A stretch of DNA of 64,000 nt from Anastatus disparis (GCA_017163975.1 JAFFSR010000004.1:7936001-8000000); one strand, 5' to 3'; shown: positions 10,943 to 23,387, counted from the first letter of the stretch. Translations and numbers: made by a program. Notes: a model not told the origin generated them from the sequence alone.

Positions 10943-11749
10943 TTTTTCATTTTTCTAAAAAAATAATCGCAAATGTTGAACTTTTATCGTTAAGGGACTA
11001 TAAACTAAGTAAATTTTTTATAATATAAATGCGCATTTTATTTATTACGTGAAACCAAAGTATCCAAGAACTAGTAAAATCAAAATAATTAGTATTATTA
11101 AATAATCGGTATAATTGAGAAAAGTTACCAGCATAGGCACCAACTATTGTAATTACTATAAAATTCTAATCATTAACTACTTATTATAATTTTCAAACTG
11201 CATTGTAGTAAATGATTATAATCTTATAGTAATTACAGTTCCTAATTAAAGTATAAACCACTACTTAGAGTTTGTTTTGTTATTGTAAATAACTGCAGTT
11301 TTCATCAAAGTCTTTTTTATATATTTTTAACCATTTTATTAGTTTATACCATCTGATCTATAATTATATGTTAATATTGTCTTTTTTATCACGATGATTC
11401 CTGATTCTTATGATACAAAAAGTAGCAAAACACTCATCTCTTTATTTATGATATTTAATTCTTTTGATTTAAAAAAAAAATAATTAACAGGTTTATATTC
11501 TCTCTATGTAATTATTAATTTACTGTATAATTCTCAACGAAATAATATAATTTAAAATTGTTTTAATTTTTATTTGAATCACACTTAAAATTATACTATT
11601 AAGTATTTCTATGCAAGTCACTAAATTAATGTAACTTCGAAACTTTTTCAAAATTCTAAGGCTGGTGTACAATGGCCTCATTACAAAACGTTCCCTTTCA
11701 GATCTTATACAGATATCTCGGAATCATTTACGGCATCCTGAAAATTTTT
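10943..11749. other. 3' flank of copy A, no gene
   Basis: Bases 10975-11050 match the 3' flanks of B and C (ttatcgttaagggactataaactaagtaaa and following, quoted only in part). The remainder is AT-rich with no recognisable gene or terminal-repeat element. Confidence 0.5.
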
Positions 11750-12540
11750 TCAGTCGAGTCTACATATACGCAAATTTGAATTTGTTCATCTCGGTATACC
11801 CCCACTCCTTATATGTTATACAGTTTTTCAGCGAACTATCACGGCGAGTATTGTTGCAGTTCATTATAAAGATTGTTATAAAATATTTACTTGATATTTT
11901 AATGTCAAAAGATTATCATCATTATTAAACTTGGAATGCTCGAGAAATAAAACTACTTTGAATCATTAACTAAACTTTACTTCGTGATAATTCTCCATTA
12001 CTCGATTACACGGAGACCATTACTAATAGTATCTACTTTGAAAGCGAGGTAGCCTTTAAAGTTGTTTTTTAATTGGTCATAAATTATTGCAGAGCAAATA
12101 TGTGTTTATTAGGCAGAATTTTTAGTTTTGAAAAATTAAAATTATGATCCAATAATCAATCACTACTATATTTCAGAGTAAGACAAACTTTCGTCGCTGA
12201 GATTTTAAATTCGTAGGATGAAAAAATTATAAAGGAAACTGTTTTTAAAAAGGATAAACAAAATTCAAAGAAATCTTGTTGTCATCAGGTTTTATTATTA
12301 AATTTTAGTATATTTCTATTTTAACTAAATTACATCCTCCACGATCATTTATCGATAATACAACAAGAAAGACTAAAAAGAGAATATGAAATGGCTTCAT
12401 GAAAATAAGAAAATTCTTAATTCTTAACTACAATACTTTAATAGTGGTATAAAATCTTATTCAGTACCTATAATTTTAATTCTGTCGTCGTTATTTATTA
12501 TTTTATTCTATGCAGTATATAGAAAACCAAAATCGTAGAC
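11750..12540 (+). pseudogene. M1 array relic: promoter remnant joined to tail exons
   Basis: Bases 11795-11920 resemble the promoter block of copy C (cccccactcctta, gcgaactatcacggcgag). From 11932 the sequence reads as exon 9 of the M1 family: LGCSRNKTTL, then a stop, then a DNSPLLDYTE-like stretch and SIYFESEVAFKVVF with a stop. Bases 12215-12540 hold degraded exons 10-11: a Trp-Leu-His-Glu-Asn-like stretch and the hydrophobic tail (IILILSSLFIILF). Nearly the whole coding region between promoter and exon 9 is missing. The tail resembles relics at 16200, 52660 and 61470 more than it resembles A or C, so they form a separate paralogue lineage that is now dead. Confidence 0.7.
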
Positions 12541-13060
12541 TTTAACGTTCAACAATTCTGTAGTTACAAGCAATTCAAGAAAGTCACTGGAAAAGTTACT
12601 AGACTTTTAAACGCTTATAATTCGTTAGCATTAATGACTAGGAGTTAAAAACTTTTAAAATGAAAACTGAATTAAAATCTGAAATGAATTTCTGTTTTTG
12701 AACATGAATTAATAATAAAAAGCTCAAATTGGGTACGATTTTTATTACTTTATAGCTAAAAAACATAATCATTTAATATACTTAAATCAATATTTTAAAA
12801 AGATTTGAACTCACTTATATTCATTTAGTAAAGCCTTAAACTTCCAGTTATAACTGCTAAAGAACTATAGGTATTTGAAAATTTATCAACTTTTTAGTGA
12901 TTTAATTAATTGCATATAGGGAATAAATATAAATAATATAAAATTATATATTTTATTTGACTTTGTTTACATTTCTAAATTCAGAATCATGTCTCAAAAT
13001 TTAAGCAAAATCGTCAACTTAAACTCCTGACACTTTTCTGGTCAGTTGAAAATTTCAAAT
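12541..13060. repeat. Partial intron-5 fold-back, marking the B truncation point
   Basis: The sequence from about 12520 (gaaaaccaaaatcgtagact) matches intron 5 of copy C at 57843 closely. It joins abruptly to the tail-exon relic ending near 12520. Copy B therefore begins within intron 5, and exons 1-5 are absent. This fits an unequal exchange between a tail exon and intron 5 of another copy. Confidence 0.65.
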
Positions 13061-13249
13061 TTTATTTTTAAAAGTACTTTTCAAACCTTATTTACTTTTT
13101 TACTTTGTTTGTTACAAATATAGTTTTTATAAATGTTTCAAAATGCTATAAATATACAATGATACATAGATTCTCATTTTGGTTGAAATTGTGAGAAACA
13201 TTAAACTTTTTAAACAAACCAAAGTTGTAATGAGTTATGAAATTTTTAG

Positions 13250-15394
13250 TAAAAAGAATACAGTAGATTCAAACGACTTTCTGAACGCATTGCAAGATGC
13301 AGCATTCGAGGCAAACATGAATATCAATCTAAAAGCTGTCATGAAAGAATGGCTTGAATATCCAGGGTATCCTGTTTTAAATGTGACTGTCGATCACGAT
13401 AACAACCAAATGAAAATCACACAAAAACGTTTTCGATCGGAAGATTTAAGTAAAGAAGAGAAAAATAATACTAATTTGTGGCACATCCCCATTAACTATG
13501 CGACCGCGGCCAATCCAGATTTTCATATTACAACACCTGATCACTGGATAAAGGATAATGAGACGACGATCACTATTAAAGTTAAAAAAGAGCAATGGCT
13601 CATTTTAAATAAACAAGTATCTGGTTAGTTACAATTAATAAAATATTTGCTTTTTATTTGTCAAGTTAAAAAAGTATTGTTATTAGGCGTTATTCACGTT
13701 TTTCAGGTTTTTACCGTATTAACTATAGCAAAGACAATTGGAATCTATTAATCGATTATCTGAAATCGGTCAATCGTGAAAAAATTCATGTACTCAACCG
13801 CGCCCAATTGCTGGACGATGCTTTAGCGTTTGTTAAACAAAACATATTAGATCTTAAGATATTTTTAAACTTAACCACTTATGTAAAAAACGAAACTGAT
13901 TACATTGCTTGGATGGCTGCTTTCAAGGCGTTCGACTGGCTTGATGATAAATTATTCAATTCAGAATTCTATCCAGCATTTAAGGTATGTATTTAAAAAT
14001 TCTACATAAAAATATACAATACAAAATATTCGCGTAAAATACAATTTTTTCAGAAAGTTTATCTCAAGAGCATGAAAAAATGGATCAATTTATTAGGCTA
14101 TGAAGATAAAGCCAAAGATGAGTACGTAATTAAAATCAGTAGGAATTAAGCTTTAGAGAGAGCTTGTAAATATGGCGATTCATCTTGCTTAAGCATGATG
14201 AAAGAGAAATTAAAAAAATGGTTGAATTCTACAAATAATGCAGAAAAGAACAAAATGTAAGTGTTAAATGATCATCATTTTGAGTCATACCGCACTCTCT
14301 TCTATCAGTTCAATCGAACAATAATCTTACTATTTATGTACTTGCTGGCTATCACGATTTGTTTTCATACTCTTTCAGTTCCACGAGTACTCGTTTTTCT
14401 TTTTTTAGAACAAACATTGGTTTATAAACTAAATTATTCAGTTAAATTAAAATAATTTAGAAAGCATCCACACTCAGATATCATGAAAACAAAGTGTTGT
14501 AGCAAACAAGTAGGTAGTTAATGAAAGTATCGCTCGAATGAACCGGTGTAGAGAAATACAGTAGGACTCAGAATTTTGATTGAACATAATTGTTCTATGA
14601 ATATAAAAAATATTATTGAATTTATAATAATAACACATTTGATTTTAGCATGCCACCAGATTATGTGGAACGTATAATTTGCCGGGGTTTGCAAAACGCA
14701 AGTTTCGATCTCTGGAATAAATCTTTTACGTTGCTATTGAATACTGAGGATGTACAAGAGAAATTGAATTTTATACAGGACTTAGGATGCTCCAGAAATA
14801 AAACTACTTTGAAATATTATTTAAACTTTACTTTCCGTGATAATTCACCGTTACTCGAATATGCGGAAACTGTTATTGGTAGTATTTATTCTGGAAGCGA
14901 TGTAGCCTTTGATGTTGTTTTTGAATTTGTCATGGAAAAATACAATATTTTTGTTGAGAAAATGTAAGTTCAATTAATGTGATAACAGTTTTGAAAAATT
15001 GCAATCATAATAAAATAATTACTCTCTGCTATTTTTCAGAGCAAGAGAATTTTGACAGAATTTTGTGGCTTAATTTTTTTTTTACTTGGCTGAGAAAATT
15101 ACGACAGAAACTAATTTAAAAAAGGTAAGCTAAGTTCAGAGCAGAAATGATATCGTTATCATATGTATTTTATATAACTTTAAATACTTTTTTTAGCTAA
15201 AGGCAACTAAACTTCATATTCCACAAAACGTTATGGATAATGCAATTCGAATGGCTAAAAGGAATATTGATTGGCTTACAGAAAATAAAGAAAAACTTGA
15301 AACCTGGTTGAATGGTGTAAAATCTTATTCAGCATCGATAATTTTAACTTTGACGTCATTATTGATTACATTATTTTCTACGTTTAATATATAA
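13250..15394 (+). pseudogene. M1 aminopeptidase N-like pseudogene, copy B (exons 6-11 only)
   Basis: Segments matching exons 6-11 of copy C lie at 13250-13623, 13707-13984, 14054-14256, 14649-14963, 15040-15124 and 15197-15394, all with intact splice dinucleotides. The signal peptide, M1 N-terminal domain and active-site region are missing. Exon 8 has a stop at 14147-14149 where copy C has Glu (N-stop-A versus NEA). Exon 10 is 9 bases longer and carries a stop at 15053-15055 and another a few codons on. The exon 11 tail (SYSASIILTLTSLLITLF) is intact. High similarity to copy C suggests recent inactivation. A short transcript from exon 6 is possible but unlikely to be useful. Confidence 0.85.
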
Positions 15395-15866
15395 ATTTAT
15401 AAGTTATAATTATCCATTTAAAAAAAAAAAAAAATAGTCTTATATGTTGAGTTTCATAGCTTAAATCATTTAATATGTGAGATCTTTATTTTATATTTTT
15501 TAATTTTATTTGAAAAAATTCAACAATTTCAAATATTTAACTCAATTTTTATCGTTAGTGGACTATAAACTAAGTAAATTTTTTATAATATAAATGCACA
15601 TTTTATTTATTATGTAAACAAGAAATTAGTAGAATCAAAATAATAGAATTGTTAACGAACTATTTTATTTAACTAAACTGTATTGTGTAATATAATGATA
15701 ATAATCCTATTTTTTCATTTAAAAAATAATAACTAAGAAGCAAACGTTGTAGAGAAGATGTTCATAAGATAAAATCACATGATGTCATTGATGTTTTGAA
15801 GATTATGTGCAATATTATACTTAAAATAAAATTTAAATGAAAATTAAAGAAATTAGAATTTGAGAA
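15395..15866. other. 3' flank of copy B, no gene
   Basis: The sequence is nearly collinear with the 3' flank of copy C (60663-61135), including the ggactataaactaagtaaa block. No gene is seen. The collinearity shows that B and C share a more recent ancestor than either does with A. Confidence 0.6.
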
Positions 15867-15867
15867 G

Positions 15868-15945
15868 TCTCGTTGGCTAAGTCAGTAAAGCGATGGATTC
15901 ATAATCTCGAGGATTCGAGTTCGAATCCCGCTCTCAACGGCTGGT
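15868..15945 (+). pseudogene. tRNA-like block downstream of copy B
   Basis: It contains an A-box-like TTGGCTAAGTCAGTAAAGCG, a candidate CAT anticodon loop (ATTCATAAT) and a B-box GAGTTCGAATCCCGC. The anticodon stem and acceptor stem pair poorly. The same block follows copy C at 61135-61212 with several changes. It could be a decaying tRNA-Met-like gene. A covariance-model scan would decide. Confidence 0.5.
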
Positions 15946-15959
15946 CGATAGAAGCATCT

Positions 15960-16400
15960 CTGTATTAGATTCATGTGCTTTGTTCATAAACACACTAAAC
16001 ATCTCCGTCATTATAGTATTTGCTTTGAAAGCGAGGATGCCTTTCAAGTTGTTTTTTAATTTGTCATAAATTATTGCAGAGCAAATATATGTTTATTAAG
16101 CCGAAATTTCAGTTTTGAAAAATTAAAATTATGATTCAATGATTAATCACTACTATATTTTAAAGTAAAACAAGCTTTCATCGCTGAGATTTTAAGTTTG
16201 TAGCATGAAAAAATTATAAAGGAAACTGTTTTTAAAAAAGATAAACAAAATTCAAAGAAATGTCATCATATTTATTATTTAATATATTTCTATTTTAACT
16301 ACATCTTCCACTATCAGTTATGGATTATACAACAAGAAAGGGTAAGAAAATATCAAATGGCTTCATGAAAATAAGAAAATTCTTAATTCCTAATTACAAC
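15960..16400 (+). pseudogene. M1 tail-exon relic, first part (interrupted by insertions)
   Basis: It carries the same degraded exon 9-11 sequence as 11990-12430 and 61260-61690. Examples are gtatttgctttgaaagcgag, the gaaggatgaaaaaattataa-like junction, and a tail exon starting near 16320. It is broken at about 16402 by a roughly 360-base insertion and again at 16794 by the LINE. It resumes at 23387 with the hydrophobic-tail codons and 3' flank. Confidence 0.7.
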
Positions 16401-16401
16401 A

Positions 16402-16762
16402 CTGAAAAAAGTACGGGAACTCTCCGTTACCGCAGCGTTGTGTCGCTGTACGAAACGCACATTCGTCTGTATGGTTTAAAATTTAGGACCGTTGATATAC
16501 CTTTTGAAGCGAGTATATGTATAAACAACTGAAACGCGACGACGTACCGACCTTTGAGAAGTCTGCTGTTAGAATTTAGGAAAGCAGACGACCTACGGTG
16601 TATAGTTATCATCTTAACAGTGTATATTAGATATCCCTCTTAAGCGTACGCGCTCTAGCTTTAATTTTTGAGATAGCAGATTTCCCAAAAACGTAGCAAG
16701 GATCTCTGTTATGCGTAAGACGGCTGCGCGTTGGCATTTAGTACAACTGTTATCCCCAACTT
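16402..16762. mobile_element. Insertion of about 360 bp in the tail relic
   Basis: Comparison with the uninterrupted relics at 12440 and 52870 shows about 360 extra bases here, noticeably richer in G+C than the surroundings. The left edge reads gaaaaaagtacggg and the right edge ccccaacttttttt-like, a weak inverted match. I cannot assign a family. The flanking bases normally present (ttaatggtgg in the relatives) are lost. Confidence 0.5.
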
Positions 16763-16912
16763 TTTTAAAATCTTATTCAGTACCTACAATTTTTTTTTTT
16801 TTTTATTATTTAAGCTTTATTAGCTTCATAAGAAGCTATTTAGCATTACATCGATTATGATAACAATAAATACATAGATATTTTTGTACAGTGGTTTCAT
16901 GAGAATTACAGT

Positions 16913-17830
16913 TTAGATTTGTAGTTGGCACATTTGAAAGAAGTTAAACAATATTTTACAAATTGACGGTGTAATATTAGTAAGTAAAGTACTTATGCTG
17001 TAAGTGAGAGAGATATTTTTACTTTTGAGTTCTTCGATAAGTTTAGTTCTTTGTGTTATATAGAGTGGACAGTGCCAAAGTATGTGATCAAGATCTTGTG
17101 GATCTCTGTTGCATGTACATGTGTCTTTATCTATAATATGAATACGCGCAAGAGAGGCGTTAAGATTATAGTGATTTGATCGGCTTCTATTGATCATAAC
17201 AATAATCGCTCTTTTCAAGTTGAACTTATAAAACCAGGGTTTTGTACTATTTATAAAATATTTTTGGAAGTAATCTTTTCCTTTATTAAGTCCTAGTTCG
17301 GTGATTTTTTTAACAGTGTTTTCAGCAGCTATCGCTTTAAATTTTTGTCTTAAGTCTGAGAATGGAATAAAAATAGTATCGGTTGGTGATTGTGTGGTAG
17401 CGCTTTTAGCGTATTTGTCAGCTAGTTCATTCCCATTGATTCCCATGTGTGAAGGTATCCAGATGAATTCAATTTTGCTGTTATTAGAGCTAGTATTAAT
17501 AAATTTTAAAATTTTCTTTTTGATTTCTAAAATTATATAGTTATTTTTAATATTACACTTAAGAGAATTTAAACTCTGTAGCACACTTTAGGGAATCAGT
17601 GAGGATGATTACATTGTTATTTGGGTTGAGCAGTGCAATGTCAAGAGCATCGTTGATCGCGATACTTTCGGCAGTAAATATGGAAGCTAAGCCGTTTATA
17701 CTTCTTAGTTTAATTTCGTTTGGGTTGTATGAGACACAAGCAGATCCAACCGAGATTCCTGCAGCGCTTTTGCTGCCGTCCGTAAATATAGTCGTTGCGT
17801 TAATTTTTTTTTTCCAGATATTTATTTAAA
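16913..17830 (-). pseudogene. LINE ORF2: RNase H domain and C-terminus
   Basis: Reading the minus strand from 17830, the RNase H core shows FTDGSKSAAGISVG (first Asp), TAESIAI (Glu) and ILTDSLK (second Asp). After a frame break near 17585 it continues as FIWIPSHMGINGNELADKYA, the usual final RNase H block. A Cys/His stretch, CTCNRDPQDLDHILWHCPLY, follows, which is common at the C-terminus of these elements. At least one frameshift separates the two blocks, so it is not translated intact. Confidence 0.85.
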
Positions 17831-17839
17831 ATTAAGTTG

Positions 17840-19400
17840 GGATCTTTTACTTTTCTAAGACATGATCCGAGTTGAGTGTTAAAGTCAACACTGTAAGTAA
17901 TAGCTTCGTAATTAGTACAACACATTGCGTAATGTGATTTTATTTCAATTATTTTTTTATAGGGCATTATATCTTGAACGCAATTAAGTAGCATACTTTT
18001 CTTTTTAGTCTTTTTGAAAATTTGTGCAGAACTGTTAATTGTTTTGTGTACTGGAAGGCTAGAATTTGAGAGAACTTTGGAGAGATAATTCATGTATAGA
18101 TATTGTGTCCTGTCTTCTAGGTAGGTGAGGTTAGATTCAGCTAGAAGTATATTTGTAGGGGTGCTGATGCGGTAACCTAGGGATAGACGGATTGCATTGA
18201 ACTGAATTTTTTCGAGTTATATATGTCGTCGTTTTCAATCTCGGAAAATAGATAAAGCTAGCATAGTCTATGAGTGATCTGATATAAGATTTGTAAATTA
18301 TAAGAAGAGTGTTAGGATCAGCACCCCACCAAGTGCCTCTAATAAATTTTATGAGATTAAGGCTTTTTTGACATTTGATGTTTATATTTTCTAAGTGTTG
18401 CTTAAAGGAAAGTTGATAATCGAATGTAATGCCTAAATAACGAGCCGTTTTTTGTGATTTAATTTTAACATTGTCAATTTCAATTATGGTTTCGCCTGGT
18501 AGAATGCCTTGATTATTAAAGTGTATAAGGATAGTTTTGTGCGGAGCTAGTTCGAGTCCTATGTCGTGAAGGTTTCTTTTTATAGTATTTATCGCTTTTA
18601 CCATTATTGTTTTACAAGATTTTATCGATTTTTTTTAACAATGATTGCAATGTCATCAGCGTATTGAGAGATGGTAACAGACTTAGGTAAGTTTTTTTTC
18701 ACAATAGTTATATACAAATTAAAAAGTAGTGGACTGAGAGCACCACCTTGTGGAACTCCTTTATAAGTGTTAACATGTGAGTTTTTAGTGAAATCTGTAA
18801 AAATATGTCTCGTAATTTAAGAATTTGACAAATTTTATTATTTCTAGTGGGCACTGCATGTCTGCTAGCATTTGAAGTAAGATCTCGCAATTAACGTTAT
18901 CAAAGGCACTTGTAATATCTAAAAACGCAGCTAAGACGTGTTGTTTGTTTTTAAGTCCTTCTTCAATTTTGAGAGTCAATTGTGAGAGGTTGTCAACGCA
19001 TGACTGTCCCTTCCGAAACCCCGATTGGCAGTCGAGCATCAACTCATTGCTCTCCAGCCACCATTGTAAACGATTTTTAATTAAAATTTCTAGTATTTTG
19101 CAAATGCATGGTGATAGACTAATGGGACGGTAGTTGACGCCATCTGGCTTACCAATAAATAAAACGTATATATTATTCCAGTCTTGTGGATAAGTACCGG
19201 TTTCGAACATTTCATTTAATATATCTAATAGTATAAGTCTATAATTTAAGGGCATTTTCTTTAGGATTTCATAATCAATACCGTCTAGTCCAGGTGAAGA
19301 GCTGTTTTTTCTAGAGTCAATAGCCATGTTAATTTCGGTGAATTGAAAACGTTGGCTTAAAAATTCGTTTTTAGAGCAGCAAGGAAGCCATGCATTATCA
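17840..19400 (-). pseudogene. LINE ORF2: reverse transcriptase domain, frameshifted
   Basis: From 19327 on the minus strand: SSSPGLDGIDYEILKKMP, then YRPISLSPCICKILE and CQSGFRKGQSCVDNL, then AFLDITSAFDNVNC, which holds the first catalytic Asp. The frame breaks near 18800. The YADD box is readable as QYADDIAII at about 18640-18675. Frame 18137-18604 carries the thumb-side text (LAPHKTILIHF, ARYLGITFDYQLSFKQH). Several frameshifts separate the pieces. Confidence 0.85.
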
Positions 19401-19452
19401 GTCGCGACCCAGGGGGGGGCATATTTTGTTTAATGAGTTGTGAAGATTATTA

Positions 19453-20609
19453 CACTAAGAAAAAAATATGATTGTATCAACCGAATCCTACTGTTAATAT
19501 ATCACGATGATATATTCTATTCATTTAACAGACGAGTTCTGTTAATTTGATAGAATCGTAATATTGATTCAATTTAAAATTAACTTTAATTTGACAGCAA
19601 AGTAAGTTAAAATAGCTGTTACATTTTATTGTATCAAACAAATAAGTTTTAAAGATGATAAAAGAGTTTTTCATTTATTTAAAGCTCACAGCTCACAGAG
19701 TTCCAATTTCCAGATATTAACACATAACTTATAATATAACAATGATCATTATTCGTTTCTTAAGTGAACTTTTTTAACATTTTCTTAGATATACTATATA
19801 TTACACTATTGATATTTACAAATAAAATCTAACATCGCTCGCTAACTAACTATACGCATCGCATCGCATTTATACATACAGCGGAGAAATTCATTAGGTC
19901 TTATATACTAACTGACGTACAGTCTTACCACTTGCGGGTTACAAGAAATACGCCATCTATTATTATACTATCGAAACGTAACTGTATTGAAAAGCGGGAG
20001 ATTTCAAAATACTTAGTGAATAACATAAAAATCTTTATAAAATATCAACGAAATAAATGACAAATAATTTATTTTGACTAATGTTTTTTTATGTTAACTA
20101 TTATTCAATTATATCAACAGCCGTGCTGTTGATATAATTAAATTTAAACATTTATTTTGAAATAATTCATCAGTTAATTTAAGCATGTGCGTATTATTGG
20201 TTCAATTTATAAAATTTTGTTGAAATGTAAGTCACACTTTTATTTTGACTTACGTTCTTTTTATTCTAACTATTATTCAATTATATCAACAGCCGCGCTG
20301 TTGATATAATTAAATTTAAACATTTATTTTGAAATAATTCATCAGTTAATTTGAGCATGCACATTTTATTGATTCAATTCATAAAATTTTGTTGAAATGT
20401 AAGTCAAACTTTTATTTTGACGTACGTTCTTTTATGTTAACCGTTATTCAATTATATCAACAGCCGTGCTGTTAAATTGGCAGCACGATCGTAATTGAGC
20501 TATTTTAACTGCACAGATTCTGTTGGATTAAAAAAATTCAGTCAGATTAACAGCGGATCTGTTAAATCAATAACATTTCAGTTGATCTGATGAAATTTTT
20601 TTCTCAGTG
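19453..20609. mobile_element. TIR element (Tc1/mariner-like MITE) inserted in LINE ORF2
   Basis: It is bounded by CACTAAGAAAAAAAT at the left and its near reverse complement, ATTTTTTTCTCAGTG, at the right, with a TA on each side as target duplication. It sits between the LINE endonuclease and reverse transcriptase coding parts. From about 20080 to 20480 it holds roughly two and a half copies of a 170-174-base tandem repeat. Each contains a hairpin, tatatcaacagcc-g/c-gctgttgatata. No transposase is present. The 2-bp TA target points to mariner-type mobilisation, by inference only. Confidence 0.8.
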
Positions 20610-20613
20610 TAAT

Positions 20614-21816
20614 ATTGCTCGAATAACATGAATTGGGAGATCTTACTTTAACAAATTTATTTTTAAAAATTTTAGTCGTGTTCCAGACATATGTACTGTT
20701 AGTGCAAAAATTGATGTTCTCAGCAAAGTTTATGTAACATTCTTTTTTCTTACTTTTGAAAGTTCTTTTTGCAATTGCAGCGCTTCTTTTATACGCGATA
20801 AAGTCGTCTGTTTTTTTCGAGAATTCGTACTTTTTAAAAGCAGCTTTTCTAAGTCGTAGTACCCTATCACATTCTGCGTCCCACCATTTAACCGGATTGT
20901 TTGATTTTATTGTTTTATTTGTGAATTTAGGTTTACGTGGTGTATTTTCAATGATAGCGTTTCTGATTAGTCCAGTGAAGATTTTATACTTATCGATTGG
21001 GCTAGAGTTGCAATAAGAACTTTCAAAAAATGTACAATAATTTTCATTAAGCGCTTCAAGGTATTTGACCCAGTTGGTTCTTTTGGATTTGATTTTAAAA
21101 GATTTTTTGGTGTAATAACTTTTATTAACATTAAGTGTTGTTAGAATGGGGTAATGATCGGAACCAAAGGTTTCATCATAAACGGTACAGTTGATTTTTT
21201 CGACAAGATTGATGGTTGATATAATTAAGTCAATATTGGATTTGTTACCTGAGTTAAAATCGATTCTGGTTTCAGAAGAAGTATTATGAATATATAAATT
21301 TTTACTCTCTATTGAATTCAAAAAGCGATTACCGTTAGTATCGTTATTCTTACAGTTCCAAAATTGGTGATGTGCGTTGAAATCGCCTAAAATAATACTG
21401 TTAAAATTTACATCTATGCAGCTAGTTAAAAGGTTCCAATCTTCTTGTGTCAGAGTGTTTCCAGGGGGACGATAACAGGCATAAATATCCAGTTCAGGTA
21501 GAGTATTTTCAATCTTAACACTGAGAAGTTCAAAATTCTCATTAGGTATGTGAGTTAGATCAATTGAAGAAGCATGTAAATGGTTTCTAATAAATATCAA
21601 AATCCCTCCTCCTCTAGATTCAATTCTGTCTTTGCGGTATATCTTAAATCCCGATGTGTGTAATTCCTTCTCAATAGATATAGTTGGATCAAGCCATGTT
21701 TCTACACAAATAAAGATGTCAATGGGTTGTAAAATTTTAGTTAGTTCGTATTTCCTTTGAATGATGCTTCTTGAGTTCCAAAACAGTATTTTAATATCTT
21801 TATTACATGTATCCAT
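20614..21816 (-). pseudogene. LINE ORF2: endonuclease domain
   Basis: An open minus-strand frame starts at 21816. Motifs typical of the APE-like endonuclease of LINEs are visible: ILFWNSRSI (catalytic Asn), FICVETWLD (Glu), ESRGGGILIFIRN, YRPPGN, IILGDFNAHHQFWN (Asp and Asn) and TFGSDHYPIL (Ser-Asp-His). The reading frame enters the inserted TIR element at about 20612 and ends there, separating this domain from the reverse transcriptase. Confidence 0.9.
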
Positions 21817-21861
21817 TATAAAAATATTTAGATATTGATTTGTTGTCAGAATAGATATCTG

Positions 21862-23189
21862 CTATTGTACTGTGCTGTCAGACTGTGAGGCTTCGTTGTC
21901 CAGATCCGTATCTGAAAGGTCGCTCTCATGACTCTGCGTAATATCACTTTTGCTGGCTTTGATTAATTTATTTTTAAGTCTAGTTAGTTTCGATTTAGTG
22001 GACCTGTTATTAGTTAAGGTGTAAGCTTTTTCGATGGCTTGAATTAATAAGGAGACGTCTTCGGTGATTTCTTTGGCACTAGCTATGATGTCCGATGTAC
22101 TGCTGCTGTTTTTAATAAATTTAACTAGATCGCTGTGTTCAAGTGGGAATTCCTTTGTTTCGTTGAACTCTTTTGCCATTAGCTGAAGAGAATCGACTAG
22201 AGCTAAAATGTGTTGTCTTTTTTTTTCCTCTGTTTTATCTGTAGTTAATTTTCGTCTTTTCAGTTTTCTTTTTCAGCTTTAATATGAACTTTAGGAATGG
22301 AGAATTCGTCTTCTTGGTTATCAGTTTTCTCTTGAATTTCCATAGCATTGTCAGGCTGGTCTGTTGGTATAGAGTTGTCTTGTTGAGAAACGCTGCTGGT
22401 AGTTACGGAATGAGCTCTTTTCTTTTGGTTCATATTATAATATTCTTGAGGCTGATTAGGTTGAGAACTATTTATAGGCTGTGTATTGTTTACATTTAGA
22501 TCGGTTGATAGCTGCGAAGAAATTGAGTTATTAGATGTACATAGCTTAGCTGTATGGCCTGGTTGTTTACATAGAAAGCAAACAGTCGAATCGGTAGTTA
22601 AATAAGTCCAATAGTTTGAATTGTCAAAATTAATTTGTAGAGTCTCGGGCAATTTCTTCTCGTCTTCTTCCTTTATATAAAATTGGCGGCGTAAGGAAAG
22701 TATATGCGATCTGCCTGGTTTAGATAAGCCGGCTCTGATATCACTGATTTGCGAAACAATATTAATGTCTTTGCTTTTCAGTAGGTTTATAATTATTTCG
22801 TCTGGAATTATCGGCTGCACGTTAGAAATGACGACTCTTTTGTGGCTGTTAATGTAGGGTCTAATTTTAAAAGTGAAATCTTTAACTTTGATGGATTTTC
22901 CTTTAATTTCGTTAACTAAATCAATGCTGTTTAAGTATACTAATAGTCTTTTACCTGATACTTTGGATAGATATCTTATTTGATTAACATTGATTAAACT
23001 TTCCAAACCGTCAACATAGTCGTCATTAGATAGTCCGTCTATATTATCGAGAACAATGGCATATTCCTTGGTAGGGCGCCCCTTAGATGCAGTAACAGTG
23101 GAATACAAGGCGTTGGATGCAGTAGCAGTGGTATTTAATTCGTTAGATAGTTCAACATTTGGTGGAGAAACTGACGTTAAGTTAGACAT
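21862..23189 (-). pseudogene. LINE ORF1 (gag-like), split by a frameshift
   Basis: The main frame (23189-22260, 309 codons) holds an RNA-binding gag-like region and one zinc knuckle, CFLCKQPGHTAKLC (C-X2-C-X4-H-X4-C), then a Gln/Asn/Ser-rich stretch. A second frame (22179-21862, 105 codons) is acidic and Ser-rich at its end and likely represents the displaced C-terminus. One zinc knuckle is fewer than the three often seen in Jockey or I elements. Confidence 0.8.
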
Positions 23190-23387
23190 TTTAATAAAGA
23201 GCTGAGGCCCGAGCAGTATAAAACTGCTTTGGGCACAGCTAAAGTTTAATCAAAGCACACTATAAACCGAACAAACACGCACAGCGAGTTTTCACTCGTA
23301 TTCCGTTGCTTTAATTACTAGTAGCAGAGCAAAAGTAAACACGTCTACTCGACTCAAGCATCAAGCCAAGAATGTACCTACAATTTT

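Larger units (their letters stand above)
16794..23373 (-). mobile_element. Non-LTR retrotransposon (LINE) with EN, RT and RNase H
   Basis: The element lies on the minus strand and is flanked by a 14-base target duplication, gtacctacaatttt, at 16780-16793 and 23374-23387. The 3' poly(A) appears as a run of T on the plus strand just after 16790. The 5' UTR occupies about 23190-23373. ORF1 encodes a gag-like protein. ORF2 encodes an apurinic-type endonuclease, reverse transcriptase and RNase H, the domain order of the I/R1/LOA side of the Jockey group. Frameshifts in both ORFs and a 1.16-kb insertion inside ORF2 make this copy inactive. The element without that insertion is about 5.4 kb, so it looks full length. 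Confidence 0.92.

Noticed and set aside
15868..15945. Functional tRNA-Met gene
   Set aside because: Boxes A and B are recognisable, but the anticodon and acceptor stems pair poorly and the related block after copy C has further damage.
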